Below are positions 16,582-25,283 of a stretch of DNA of 64,000 bases, one piece after another. The stretch lies in NCBI RefSeq assembly GCF_003048775.2, contig NZ_CP049272.1:1240001-1304000 (forward strand). The letters run 5' to 3'. This DNA is from Campylobacter concisus. Its GTDB lineage: Bacteria > Campylobacterota > Campylobacteria > Campylobacterales > Campylobacteraceae. The notes under the pieces are model-generated. The model ran no database searches. It was not told where the DNA came from and was given only the letters and a program-made list of their open reading frames with translations. Made by a program: the position numbers and the translations under genes. Each line of letters begins with the position of its first letter. The first letter of the stretch is position 1.

Positions 16582-18456
16582 TTACTCGACTTCAGCGTCT
16601 ATAACGTCGTCGTCTTTTTTATTATTTCCGCCGTTTGCTCCAGCGTTTTCATCTTTTTTATACATAGCTTCTGCAAGTTTGTGGCTAGCTTTGCTTAGAG
16701 CTTCTACTTTTGCATCGATCTGCTCTTTTGAAGAATTTTCATCTTTTAAGACCTCTTTTAGATCATTTAACGCAGCTTCGATGTTACTTCTATCTTCAGC
16801 TGGAACTTTCTCGCCAAGCTCACTCATACTCTTTTCAGTTTGATGAACTAGTGCGTCAGCTTGGTTTCTAGCTTCAACTGCGTCTTTGCGTTTTTTGTCC
16901 TCTTCTTTATGAAGCTCGGCGTCTTTTACCATGTTGTTTATCTCTTCTTCGCTTAAGCCGCTTGATCCAGAGATAGTGATGTTTTGAGCTTTGCCAGTTG
17001 CTTTATCTTTTGCTGAAACGGTTAAAATTCCGTTTGCGTCGATGTCAAACTCAACTTCGATTTGAGGTACGCCTCTTGGAGCTGCTGGGATGCCTTCGAG
17101 GTTAAAATTTCCAAGTGATTTATTATCCCTTGCAAACTCACGCTCGCCTTGTAAAACCATGATAGTAACGGCACTTTGGTTATCTTCAGCGGTTGAGAAG
17201 ACTTGGCTTTTCTTAGTTGGTATGGTTGTGCCTTTTTCGATGATCTTAGTCATCACGCCGCCAAGTGTTTCGATACCAAGACTAAGCGGAGTTACGTCAA
17301 GAAGTAGCACATCTTTTACGTCACCTTTTATAACCGCACCTTGGATAGCAGCACCGATGGCCACGACCTCATCTGGATTTACACTCTTATTTAGCTCTTT
17401 GCCAAATGCTTTTTTAACCTCTTCTTGAACGAGTGGCACACGAGTTGAACCACCGACCATTACGACCTCTTTGATGTCGCTTTTATTTAAACCAGCGTCT
17501 TTTGTTACCTCGTTTATCTTAGTGATAGTCTCGCCCACAAGTGAGTCGATCATGCCCTCAAATTTAGCACGAGTTAGCTTTTTAACAAGGTGTTTTGGAC
17601 CAGTCGCATCAGCTGTGATAAATGGTAAATTTATTTCAGTCTCTTGAGCTGAGCTAAGCTCTTTTTTAGCGTTTTCTGCCGCTTCTTTTAAGCGCTGAAG
17701 TGCCATGATATCGCCTTTTAGATCGATACCATTTTCATTTTTAAACTCGCTTACTAGCCAGTCGATTATCTTGTTATCAAAGTCATCACCGCCTAAGAAT
17801 GCGTTACCGCCAGTTGCCAAAACCTCAACAATATTATCGCCAGTTTCTAGCACTGTAACGTCGAATGTACCACCACCTAGGTCATAAACTAAAATTTTCT
17901 CAGCCTCTTTTTTATCAAGACCATAAGCAAGTGCAGCTGCTGTTGGCTCGTTGATGATACGAAGTACGTTTAGTCCTGCGATCGTTCCAGCCTCTTTTGT
18001 AGCTTTTCTTTGGCTATCATTAAAGTAAGCTGGCACTGTAATAACCGCATCTGTTACCTTTTCACCAAGGTATGCTTCAGCGTCTTCTTTTAGTTTGATA
18101 AGAATTTTTGCTGAAATTTCTTGTGGAGTATAAACCTTACCAGCGATCTCAACCGCGCAAGCACCATTTCTGTCTACGACGTGATATGGCAAGCGAGCCT
18201 TTGCCTCTTCAGCATTTTTTTCATTGCTCATCAAACCCATGATACGTTTGATAGAATATATCGTTTTTTCAGGGTTTGTAACTGCTTGACGTTTTGCAAC
18301 GTCACCTACTAGAATTTCACCCTTGTCTGTGAAAGCAACAACAGATGGAGTTGTATTTTTACCCTCTTTGTTTGGGATAACCTTGCTCTCGCCACGCTCA
18401 AAAACGCTCACACAAGAGTTTGTTGTACCTAAGTCTATACCTATAACTTTTGACAT
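16582..18456 (-). CDS. dnaK: Hsp70 chaperone DnaK
   Basis: Full-length 624-residue Hsp70. The nucleotide-binding domain starts [20 protein letters not shown], with [16 protein letters not shown] and [17 protein letters not shown]; the conserved linker [18 protein letters not shown] is near residue 385, followed by the substrate-binding domain and a lysine-rich lid ending [12 protein letters not shown], close to the EEVD-like acidic tail of bacterial DnaKs. AAAAGGAAAAAT precedes the ATG. It is the third gene of hrcA-grpE-dnaK, 35 bases after grpE. Confidence 0.98.
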   Translation of the reverse strand: MSKVIGIDLGTTNSCVSVFERGESKVIPNKEGKNTTPSVVAFTDKGEILVGDVAKRQAVTNPEKTIYSIKRIMGLMSNEKNAEEAKARLPYHVVDRNGACAVEIAGKVYTPQEISAKILIKLKEDAEAYLGEKVTDAVITVPAYFNDSQRKATKEAGTIAGLNVLRIINEPTAAALAYGLDKKEAEKILVYDLGGGTFDVTVLETGDNIVEVLATGGNAFLGGDDFDNKIIDWLVSEFKNENGIDLKGDIMALQRLKEAAENAKKELSSAQETEINLPFITADATGPKHLVKKLTRAKFEGMIDSLVGETITKINEVTKDAGLNKSDIKEVVMVGGSTRVPLVQEEVKKAFGKELNKSVNPDEVVAIGAAIQGAVIKGDVKDVLLLDVTPLSLGIETLGGVMTKIIEKGTTIPTKKSQVFSTAEDNQSAVTIMVLQGEREFARDNKSLGNFNLEGIPAAPRGVPQIEVEFDIDANGILTVSAKDKATGKAQNITISGSSGLSEEEINNMVKDAELHKEEDKKRKDAVEARNQADALVHQTEKSMSELGEKVPAEDRSNIEAALNDLKEVLKDENSSKEQIDAKVEALSKASHKLAEAMYKKDENAGANGGNNKKDDDVIDAEVE

Positions 18457-18491
18457 ATTTTTCCTTTTTATTAGATTTTATTTTTATAAAT

Positions 18492-19034
18492 TTAGTTTGC
18501 CACACTGACCATAGCTGGGCGCAAGACCCTACCATTTATCATATAGCCTTTTTGCAAAGCTTGTACGATTTGACCACTCTCTTTCTCCTCGCTATCGACC
18601 CTTAAAACGGCATTATGCACGCTTGGATCAAACTCAGTATCAGTTGGTATCTCGCTTACGCCATGCTTTTCAAAACATTTTTTAAACTGATTTATAGTTA
18701 TCAAAATACCTTCTTTGATCTTTTTAGCAAATTCATCATCCTCTGGATCAAAATTTGCAGCGATCTCAAGAGCATCAATGACTGGTAGTAAGTCCCTAGC
18801 AAATTTCTCATTTGCATAGTTTGCAACGTCCGTTTTCTCTTTTTCATAACGCTTTTTGATATTTTCAAACTCAGCATTTGCTCTATAATATTTATCGGTT
18901 ATCTCCCCGAGCTCTTTTTCAAGTTTTTCAACCTTTGAAATATCGCCAAGCGCGTCCAAATTTACGCTATCATTAGCTAGTTCTTGCACAGGCTCAACCT
19001 CAGGTAGGTTTTGCTCTTTTACCTCTTCGCTCAC
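18492..19034 (-). CDS. grpE: Nucleotide exchange factor GrpE
   Basis: GrpE (180 residues) releases ADP from DnaK. It has a long N-terminal coiled coil (~35-90, LEKELGEITDKYYRANAEFENIKKR...) and a C-terminal beta domain with GVSEIPTDTEFDPSVHNAVLRVDSEE and KGYMINGRVLRPAMVSVAN, the family signature. The start is GTG in a GTGA overlap with the hrcA stop, so the repressor and GrpE are co-translated. Confidence 0.96.
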   Translation of the reverse strand: MSEEVKEQNLPEVEPVQELANDSVNLDALGDISKVEKLEKELGEITDKYYRANAEFENIKKRYEKEKTDVANYANEKFARDLLPVIDALEIAANFDPEDDEFAKKIKEGILITINQFKKCFEKHGVSEIPTDTEFDPSVHNAVLRVDSEEKESGQIVQALQKGYMINGRVLRPAMVSVAN

Positions 19035-19834
19035 GCAGCCTCCTTTATTAGATTTATAAATTTTACATAGTCAGTATAAATACTGCCAGCACAGATCATC
19101 TTTGCTTCGTTGCCAAGATAGTTCGCACTAAATTTAAGCCCCATAAAATTTTCATCAAACATAGGAGAAAATGTAAGTTTTTCATCCATTTGCAGACTAA
19201 AACTTGGGTCAAAAACCATCTTAAAACGTCTATCTTTAAACATATCAAAGGCTAAAATTTCGTTTTCTTGGAAGTAAATTTTAGTCCTTTTAAGCTCTCT
19301 TATTTTGCTTTTTAGTTCACTTAAGCCAACTTGAGAGCAGATAAGCTCAAGCTTGTTTAAACTAACTCCAGCAAGATTACTTAAAAATTTATACATCCTA
19401 GCATCAAATTTAATAACGATCTCATCTTCACCAAAATTTAAGATCATATACCTATTATTTAAATTTAAAATTTCTAGCAATTCATTATCGATTGTGCCAA
19501 AAATCATACAATAAAGCTCAAATTCATCACATAGTTTTTTCAGCCCTTCGGCGTCATTTATCTCTAAATTTATATCACTTATAGCAAAAATTTCACTCCA
19601 ATATCTTCTCATCGCAGCAATTGTCGGAATTCTACCGCCACTAATGTGAAGCTTTGTGATCTCACCTTCATCTGAAAGTTTTTTAAAATAAACGCGTATC
19701 GTAGAAGCCGGAATAGCGGCGCTCATACGAGAGCCAAGCTCATTTGAACCAATAGGCATATTATCCTGCAAATAAGCCTCAATGATAGAATTTAGTATCA
19801 AATCACGTTTATTTGTTTTACTCACTTTTAGCAC
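19031..19834 (-). CDS. hrcA: Heat-inducible transcription repressor HrcA
   Basis: HrcA (267 residues; many homologues are ~340) represses chaperone genes by binding CIRCE and is kept active by chaperones. The N-terminal winged helix is visible (KTNKRDLILNSIIEAYLQDNMPIGSNELGSRM, then IPASTIRVYFKKLSDEGEITKLHISGGRIPT). The remainder is the shortened epsilonproteobacterial sensing domain. The start is GTG at 19834 and lies inside the CIRCE-like operator, so bound HrcA would cover its own start region. It is the first gene of the operon. Confidence 0.9.
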   Translation of the reverse strand: MLKVSKTNKRDLILNSIIEAYLQDNMPIGSNELGSRMSAAIPASTIRVYFKKLSDEGEITKLHISGGRIPTIAAMRRYWSEIFAISDINLEINDAEGLKKLCDEFELYCMIFGTIDNELLEILNLNNRYMILNFGEDEIVIKFDARMYKFLSNLAGVSLNKLELICSQVGLSELKSKIRELKRTKIYFQENEILAFDMFKDRRFKMVFDPSFSLQMDEKLTFSPMFDENFMGLKFSANYLGNEAKMICAGSIYTDYVKFINLIKEAA

Positions 19835-19854
19835 TCTTTCTTTTTAATTGCTAA
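19828..19854. promoter_or_regulatory. CIRCE-like HrcA operator
   Basis: TTAGCACTC-N9-AATTGCTAA. The left arm is identical to the CIRCE consensus (TTAGCACTC-N9-GAGTGCTAA), the spacing is exactly nine, and the right arm differs at two of nine bases. It lies directly downstream of the hrcA promoter and spans the hrcA GTG start codon. Confidence 0.88.
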
Positions 19855-19858
19855 GCGG

Positions 19859-19887
19859 ATTATACAACTTTAGTTTATCAATGTCAA
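19859..19887 (-). promoter_or_regulatory. Consensus sigma-70 promoter of hrcA-grpE-dnaK
   Basis: On the minus strand TTGACA (19887-19882) and TATAAT (19864-19859) are separated by exactly 17 bases. Both hexamers match the consensus fully, which is unusual in Campylobacter, where -35 boxes are commonly absent. The predicted transcription start falls at about 19852, within the CIRCE-like element, leaving a leader of about 18 bases. Confidence 0.88.
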
Positions 19888-20171
19888 GTATTTAAGTTAA
19901 AATAATTTATTTATGTATCTTTAGTCTATATAACTAAGCTTCTTTAATATTAATTGCATAAGCCTTTCCGAAAATAAAATTACAAAAACAATTAAACAAA
20001 CTTAAAAGTCTTTTATATTACCTCTACGTTCTAATATTTTTATACGTTTTTACGTACTATTGTAATGTTTTATAGTATAATTTATAATATATTTTAATTT
20101 ATTTATACGTATTTCTATTATTTATATATTGTTTTATGTATATTTAATAAAATAATCCGTATAATACTTTA
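19888..20171. other. Very AT-rich intergenic region with repeated TACGT cores
   Basis: Between the hrcA promoter and the HTH gene the DNA is almost entirely A/T. Its only notable G/C-containing units are four TACGT pentamers (20025-20029, 20043-20047, 20051-20055, 20106-20110), the last inside the perfect palindrome ATACGTAT. A -10 TATAAT (20160-20165) ends 6 bases before the ATG at 20172. I see no reading frame here. Confidence 0.6.
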
Positions 20172-20417
20172 ATGATTGAAACAAGTGATATATTTAATTT
20201 GCTTCACAATGCAGTTGAGGCAAAAAATATCGGTAAGAAAATTTCACAAGCAAAAATGGCAGAAGAGCTTGGTGTACCAATGAGAACATATCAAGATTGG
20301 AGGCTTGGCAACTCAAAGCCACAAGCTGCTGCTGCAGTTTGCAAACTGCTTTGTGAGCTTGACGACGATGAAATATTATTTGTTATCAATAAGATGAGAA
20401 AGTTATTAGGAAAATAG
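20172..20417 (+). CDS. Small helix-turn-helix DNA-binding protein
   Basis: An 81-residue protein whose centre, KISQAKMAEELGVPMRTYQDWRLGNSKPQ (residues ~20-48), reads as a Cro/XRE-like helix-turn-helix. A short helical C-terminus (CELDDDEILFVINKMRKLLGK) follows. There is no Shine-Dalgarno: a consensus -10 TATAAT lies 6 bases before the ATG, so the message may be leaderless. The next small gene starts directly after its stop. Composition is far more AT-rich than the flanks, suggesting acquisition or a prophage/plasmid remnant, though no mobility gene is present. Target unknown; autoregulation through upstream TACGT repeats is a guess. Confidence 0.75.
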   Translation: MIETSDIFNLLHNAVEAKNIGKKISQAKMAEELGVPMRTYQDWRLGNSKPQAAAAVCKLLCELDDDEILFVINKMRKLLGK

Positions 20418-20591
20418 ATGGAAAATTTGACACAAAAAGAGAGAATAGACCTTGAGAGCGTGTTCGCAGCTATCTGCACTAAGAAAGAGCCTAAATTTTT
20501 AGGTTTCTATAAAGACTTCTACTCGAGTGCAATTTTAAAATTTTACGTAGTTAAAGACAGAATTAAAAAAATAAAAATCAAGAAAAATTAG
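20418..20591 (+). CDS. 57-residue basic protein of unknown function
   Basis: An ATG follows the TAG of the HTH gene with no gap; the AAGTTATTAGGAAAATAG just before it contains AGGA as ribosome-binding site. The product begins MENLTQKERIDLESVFAAIC and ends KDRIKKIKIKKN, with six lysines in the last ten residues and an FYKDFYSS aromatic patch in the middle. I do not recognise it. Immediate coupling to the HTH gene suggests they act together, for instance as regulator and effector, but nothing shows this directly. Confidence 0.6.
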   Translation: MENLTQKERIDLESVFAAICTKKEPKFLGFYKDFYSSAILKFYVVKDRIKKIKIKKN

Positions 20592-20648
20592 TTTTATATT
20601 GTTTGAGCAAAAACACTTTTTGGTACTTTTAAAGGTTAATAATTTAGA

Positions 20649-20689
20649 TAAATTCTCCTTAAATATTGACGTTATTTAAAGAGAATTTA
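20649..20689. terminator. Long inverted repeat, probable bidirectional terminator
   Basis: Arms 20649-20665 and 20673-20689 pair over 17 bases with a single C:A mismatch around a 7-base loop. It lies between the convergent 57-residue gene and kdsB; on the plus strand it is followed within 10 bases by TTATTTTTT. Confidence 0.8.
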
Positions 20690-20694
20690 CCGAC

Positions 20695-21408
20695 TTATTT
20701 TTTACCAAATTTAGCTAGAGCTCTTTGGTAGTCCTCTTCACTATCGATGCCGATACTTTGGCTCTCAACCTCTAGCATCGCTATCTTTTTACCATTTTCT
20801 AGGGCGCGTAGCTGCTCGAGCTTTTCGGTATTTTCAAGGCTTGAAGTGGCAAGAGTACAAAACTCTTTTAAGCTTTTTACACTATATCCGTAGATACCAA
20901 GATGAGCTTTGTAGCTTTTACACTCGATTCTGTTAAATGGTATCCTTGATCTTGAAAAATAAAGCGCATATCCCTCAAAATCAGTCACCACTTTGACTAA
21001 ATTTTTATCATCCGCAAACTCATCGTCCATCTTTTTATAGCAAGAAAACATAAAGGCTTTTTCTCTGTTTTGCTCGCAAAAAGCCCTAAAATTAGCGATA
21101 TTTTCAGGCTCAATAAATGGCTCATCAGCCTGAACATTTATGATGATCTCGCTCTCACTTAGACCCAAAATTTGCGCTGCTTCGTTTATCCTGTCAGTGC
21201 CACTTTGATGATCTTTGCTAGTTAGTACCGCTTTTATGCCGTGGGCCTTGGCGATATCTAGCACACTTGGCTCATCCACAGCAACCGCCACATCATCCAC
21301 GCCACTTACTCTAAGAGCCGTTGCCACAAACATTGGCACGCCATTTATCTCTTTTAAAATTTTGTTACTAAACCTTGTTGAGGCAAGGCGGGCTGGTATA
21401 ATTATCAT
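20695..21408 (-). CDS. kdsB: CMP-KDO synthetase
   Basis: KdsB (3-deoxy-manno-octulosonate cytidylyltransferase, 237 residues) activates KDO for the lipopolysaccharide inner core. The N-terminal nucleotide motif IIIPARLASTRFSNKIL is followed by TSKDHQSGTDRINEAAQ, NVQADEPFIEP and HLGIYGYSVKSLKEF. The start is at 21408, where ATG overlaps the thrC TGA (ATGA); the frame stays open further upstream but the family begins at MIIIPARL. It is last in the order nadE-DegT-lpxK-cutA-thrC-kdsB. Confidence 0.95.
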   Translation of the reverse strand: MIIIPARLASTRFSNKILKEINGVPMFVATALRVSGVDDVAVAVDEPSVLDIAKAHGIKAVLTSKDHQSGTDRINEAAQILGLSESEIIINVQADEPFIEPENIANFRAFCEQNREKAFMFSCYKKMDDEFADDKNLVKVVTDFEGYALYFSRSRIPFNRIECKSYKAHLGIYGYSVKSLKEFCTLATSSLENTEKLEQLRALENGKKIAMLEVESQSIGIDSEEDYQRALAKFGKK

Positions 21409-22868
21409 CGCTCGATCCATTCTAAGACGCACTTTTCGATCTCGTCTTCTTTTATAATATTTTTGTGTAAAATTTTTGCGCTAAATAGCGAGTTTATCGA
21501 GCTTGGCACGCTGTCATTTAAGATTTTAGCAGTCTTTGCCAGCGCATCTTTTTCATCTTTTGTATCTTTTATCTGGCACGCTTTGATCATGCTTGGCGTA
21601 AATTTCACCCAGTGCGCGGTCGATGTGATGACATTTATGCGGCCAGCATCCACCATTTTAAAGCAAGTAGCCGTATGCGGATCAATCGCGTAGCCGTCCT
21701 TTGCGAGCTTTGCGATATATGCCTCGCACTCTTTGTCGTCGCACCAGCTAGCCTCAAAGTCCTCTTTTAGCGCTTCAAGCTCTTGTTTGCTAAGCTTATA
21801 AAATTTATTTTTAGCTAGGCTTTGCATGAGCTCATTAGTTCTAACGCTTCCAAATTTATCAAACAGCAAGCGCTCGACGTTTGAGCTTATTAAAATGTCC
21901 ATGGCTGGGCTTATCGTCTTAACCAGCTTTTTGTCCCTTAGATCGTAAACGCCGGTGGTGAAAAACTGCGTCAAGATGTTGTTTGTGTTTGAGGCGATCT
22001 TGATCTTACCGATCCTTGCGCCCATTTTTTTAGCATAATACGCCCCAAGTGCGTTGCCGAAATTTCCACTTGGTACGATGATGTCAAAGCTCTCGTTTGC
22101 CTTAAGCACCTTTTGCTTTAGTAAATTTGCGTAGGCGTAGGCGTGGTAGATGATCTGAAAGAGAATTCTGCCAAAATTTACCGAGTTTGCTGCGCTTAGT
22201 TTAAGGTGCTTTTTCTTCAGCTCAGCCTTAAATTTATCGTTTGCAAGCAGCGTTTTTAGCGCCCTTTGAGCGTCGTCAAAGTCGCCTTTTATGCCAAAAA
22301 CCTTTAAATTTTCACCTTGTATGGTCTGCATTTGCAGCTTTTGCACCTCGCTCGTGCCACCATCTGGATAGAGGCAGACGACCTTGATGTTTTCGTCGTT
22401 TGCAAAGGTTTGAAGTGTCGCAGGACCTGTATCACCGCTAGTTGCACACATGATAAGGTATTTTTCGCCTCTTTCTTTGGCTAGCTGGCTAAGAAGTGAG
22501 CCAAAAGGCTGAAGCGCCATATCCTTAAATGCCCTAGTTGGGCCGTGATATAGCTCATTTACATATAAATTTTTATCTATTTTTTTAAAAATGACTGGAT
22601 GCTTTGGATCATCAAAGCTTGCGTATCTCTTGAGGGCTTTTTTGAAAAAGGCCTCTGGCACTTCAAATTTAAATAGTGAGATGATGTGAAGTGCGAGCTT
22701 TTCGTAGCTTAGGATTGAGAGCTCTTGCCACTTTGCCTTCGTGATCTTTGGTAGCTTTTTTGGCGCGTAAAGTCCGCCATGAGCGGAGCTTGGACTAAGC
22801 ATGGCTGTGCTTAAATTTACATTTTTTATCTTTTCATCTTTTACGCTTCTTGTCGGTGTTAGTCTCAT
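21405..22868 (-). CDS. thrC: Threonine synthase
   Basis: ThrC converts O-phosphohomoserine to threonine with PLP. The 487 residues fit the long (yeast/E. coli-like) class. Blocks include LYHGPTRAFKDMALQPFGSLL (PLP lysine in FKD), MCATSGDTGPATLQTF, CLYPDGGTSEVQKLQM and IVPSGNFGNALGAYYAKKMG. The start is the ATG at 22868 (MRLTPTRSV) overlapping the cutA stop (ATGA); an in-frame upstream ATG would overlap cutA more without a ribosome-binding site. Confidence 0.96.
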   Translation of the reverse strand: MRLTPTRSVKDEKIKNVNLSTAMLSPSSAHGGLYAPKKLPKITKAKWQELSILSYEKLALHIISLFKFEVPEAFFKKALKRYASFDDPKHPVIFKKIDKNLYVNELYHGPTRAFKDMALQPFGSLLSQLAKERGEKYLIMCATSGDTGPATLQTFANDENIKVVCLYPDGGTSEVQKLQMQTIQGENLKVFGIKGDFDDAQRALKTLLANDKFKAELKKKHLKLSAANSVNFGRILFQIIYHAYAYANLLKQKVLKANESFDIIVPSGNFGNALGAYYAKKMGARIGKIKIASNTNNILTQFFTTGVYDLRDKKLVKTISPAMDILISSNVERLLFDKFGSVRTNELMQSLAKNKFYKLSKQELEALKEDFEASWCDDKECEAYIAKLAKDGYAIDPHTATCFKMVDAGRINVITSTAHWVKFTPSMIKACQIKDTKDEKDALAKTAKILNDSVPSSINSLFSAKILHKNIIKEDEIEKCVLEWIER

Positions 22869-23179
22869 TTTTTGCCTTTTTTGGTTGATTTTTTTATCCA
22901 TTTTTCATATTTTTTAAAGATCTCTTTTGGCTTAAGTGCCAAAATTTCTGGGGTTTCGTAGCTGTGGTGCTTTCTTATAAATTTAGCTACTTTTTTAAAA
23001 TTCACGTCCGTTTTTATGAGTAAAATTTGCTCTTTTTCACCAAAAAGCTTCTCTTGCCAAAGATAAATGCTTTTTGCGCTAAAGCTACTTACACAAGCTG
23101 CAAAGCCCTTTTTTACGAGCCTCTTGCTTAGTTTTTTTGCCTCTTTTTTCTTTGCGACTGAGGTGATTAAAATTCTCAT
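22865..23179 (-). CDS. cutA: CutA-like divalent cation tolerance protein
   Basis: A 104-residue CutA1-family trimer-forming protein. Landmarks are the N-terminal MRILITSVAKKKEAKKLSKRLVKKGFAACV strand-helix (family: conserved A-x-C-V), SIYLWQEKLFGEKEQILLIKT and the signature HSYETPEILAL. The C-terminus is very lysine-rich. Originally linked to copper tolerance, its true role is unsettled in the family. It is coupled to thrC by a 4-base overlap. Confidence 0.9.
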   Translation of the reverse strand: MRILITSVAKKKEAKKLSKRLVKKGFAACVSSFSAKSIYLWQEKLFGEKEQILLIKTDVNFKKVAKFIRKHHSYETPEILALKPKEIFKKYEKWIKKSTKKGKK

Positions 23180-23229
23180 TTTGATCTAAATTTTCCTTTT
23201 AAAAAGTGGCTCATTATAACAAAATGGGC

Positions 23230-24150
23230 TTAAATTTGTCGCTCTAAAACCTTTTGAAACTCCTCGCTTAGCGTAACTTCAAGCGTGATAAGCGATACTG
23301 GCAAACCAAAATCTTTTGCCTTTACATAGTCCTTTTGCGTCATCAAAAGCGAGGTGGCACCGTAACTTTGCAAAATTTCACTTAGTTCATCTTTTGAAAA
23401 ATCATAATGATCAGGGAAAAAGACCTGTCCCACACACTCGCTAAAAAACGCTTCAAGGCGGGCTGGGTTTGCTATGGCAGTAACTAGTACCATTTTTTCG
23501 CTTTTATTTAAAATTTCACTCTTTCTAAAATGAGTTTGCCCTTCGATCGCTATAAAATCAGCGAATTTATAAAAGCTAAATGGATATCTATAAGCCCCGC
23601 TTGGTAAGCAAAATTTTAGTCTTGGCTCTGGGTTTGGACGCACCAAGATGTCAAATTTAGCTATGTCAAATTTAGAAAACCCGTCATCCATCAAAATATA
23701 CTTCGCTCCATGGGTTTTGGCGTACTCTATGGCTAATTTCCTATCTTCGCTTACTATTACATTTGCATTTTTAAGGCTTGTAGCATATATCATCGCTTCA
23801 TCGCCGCTTGCTGCTACGTCAAGTAAAATTTCGCCGTTACGAGCGACAACCTGCATACCTTTGCTCTTTCTTTTATAACCTCTAAGAATAATAAAAGCGC
23901 CCTCGTAATTTTTAGCAATTGCCACGCAAAGCGGGGTCTTACCACTTCCTCCAAGTGTCAAATTTCCCACGCTTATTACCTTTATGCCAAAGTCTATTTT
24001 TCTAGCAGTAAATTTCTTAAGAACTACAATAAAAAAATAGATAAAGCTTAGTGGTAAAAGTAAAAATGCCAGTAAAATTTGAAAGAAATTTGGGCGAAAA
24101 AAATATTCATTCGCCCAAGCATGCAAGAAAATATTTAATTTCTTAAACAC
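23230..24150 (-). CDS. lpxK: Tetraacyldisaccharide 4'-kinase
   Basis: LpxK (306 residues) phosphorylates the 4' position of the lipid A disaccharide at the inner membrane. An N-terminal membrane-associated helix (~22-45) is followed by the P-loop [22 protein letters not shown] (~60-81), [13 protein letters not shown], and [17 protein letters not shown] (DDGF, the family's DDGxQ region). The start is GTG at 24150, overlapping the end of the DegT-like gene by 8 bases. The family membership is clear; the start could shift slightly. Confidence 0.93.
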   Translation of the reverse strand: MFKKLNIFLHAWANEYFFRPNFFQILLAFLLLPLSFIYFFIVVLKKFTARKIDFGIKVISVGNLTLGGSGKTPLCVAIAKNYEGAFIILRGYKRKSKGMQVVARNGEILLDVAASGDEAMIYATSLKNANVIVSEDRKLAIEYAKTHGAKYILMDDGFSKFDIAKFDILVRPNPEPRLKFCLPSGAYRYPFSFYKFADFIAIEGQTHFRKSEILNKSEKMVLVTAIANPARLEAFFSECVGQVFFPDHYDFSKDELSEILQSYGATSLLMTQKDYVKAKDFGLPVSLITLEVTLSEEFQKVLERQI

Positions 24151-25273
24151 GAGTTTTAGAAATTTCTTTTACTTTGTTGCAGACGTATTGCACCTCTTCA
24201 TCGCTTAGACTATGATAAATAGGCAGTGACAATACTTGCTGATAATTTTTTAAAGCATTTGGAAAATCATTTACTTTAAGTGAGTATTTGTTTTTGTAAT
24301 AACTTAGTAAATGTATCGGTATGTAGTGCAATGATGTGTGAATGCCGTGCTCCAAAAGCTCTCTAGCAAAGCCATCACGATTTTTATTTATCTTAATAAT
24401 ATACTGAGTATAAATGTGCTCGCGTTTTTTGACAGGGATTGTTATATTGTGGCACTCACCAAGCTCTTTATCATAAATTTTTGCGATCTCTTGTCTTCTT
24501 TGTATGAGTTTATCTGTTCTTTCTAGCTGCGCAATAGAAAATGCTGCATTTATCGAGTTTATATCATACTTTAAGCCAATATCAACGACATCATAAATAT
24601 AACTCAAGCTACCAAATTTATCAATGCCATTTACAAGAGCATAGTTGCGAAGTAGTTTTGCTCTTTTATAAATTTCCTCATCATTTGTCGTAAAAAATCC
24701 AACCGTTGATATAGGATTTTGTACACGCGAATGTGTCTGAAAGCATGACAAAAAGGAGTCTGAACCAACTTTTTTACCATTGTATGTTAGTCCCATACCA
24801 CGATTTGCATCATCTAAAATTTTTACACCGTATTTCTCACAAACCGCCGTTATCTCATCCATCCTAGCACTTTGACCTGCGATATGAGAGATAAAAGCAC
24901 ATTTTAATTTTTTGTGATTTTGCTCTTTTAGCACTTTCTCAAGGGCGTCCGGGCAGATGTTAAAATCTTCTTCATCAACATCCACAAAAATAGGTTCAGC
25001 ATCAAAATGTCTAACAGCTTGTGCAATGCTAGGAAAGGCATTTATAGAGCAAATGACCTTATCTCCGCGTTTAGTGTCAAGCGCACTTAGTGCCAAGTGA
25101 TGTGCGGCTGCGATATTATTTGTGGTAACTACAAATTTTGCACCAAAATACTCTTTTAACTTCTCTTCAAATCTAGCAACGATATTAGTAGTATTTTCAG
25201 AGTGCAAAGCCTCCTCAATAAGCTCACTTTCACGCTCAGTGATAGTTGGTCTATAAAACGGAATCTCTCTCAT
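24143..25273 (-). CDS. DegT/DnrJ/EryC1-family protein lacking the usual PLP lysine
   Basis: A 376-residue sugar-aminotransferase-fold protein. It shows family blocks [18 protein letters not shown] (~57-74), [32 protein letters not shown] (~132-141), [11 protein letters not shown] (~152-162) and LRNYALVNG...[24 protein letters not shown] (~208-260). In the segment that should hold the Schiff-base lysine (SF-x3-K... before the glycine turn; here residues 171-198, [20 protein letters not shown] then VGFFTTND) there is no lysine. H181 is nearby; related 3-dehydratases such as ColD use His instead. Role probably nucleotide-sugar or envelope chemistry given lpxK and kdsB, but transamination is doubtful. 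Confidence 0.8.
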   Translation of the reverse strand: MREIPFYRPTITERESELIEEALHSENTTNIVARFEEKLKEYFGAKFVVTTNNIAAAHHLALSALDTKRGDKVICSINAFPSIAQAVRHFDAEPIFVDVDEEDFNICPDALEKVLKEQNHKKLKCAFISHIAGQSARMDEITAVCEKYGVKILDDANRGMGLTYNGKKVGSDSFLSCFQTHSRVQNPISTVGFFTTNDEEIYKRAKLLRNYALVNGIDKFGSLSYIYDVVDIGLKYDINSINAAFSIAQLERTDKLIQRRQEIAKIYDKELGECHNITIPVKKREHIYTQYIIKINKNRDGFARELLEHGIHTSLHYIPIHLLSYYKNKYSLKVNDFPNALKNYQQVLSLPIYHSLSDEEVQYVCNKVKEISKTRV

Positions 25274-25283
25274 CTTTAATCCT

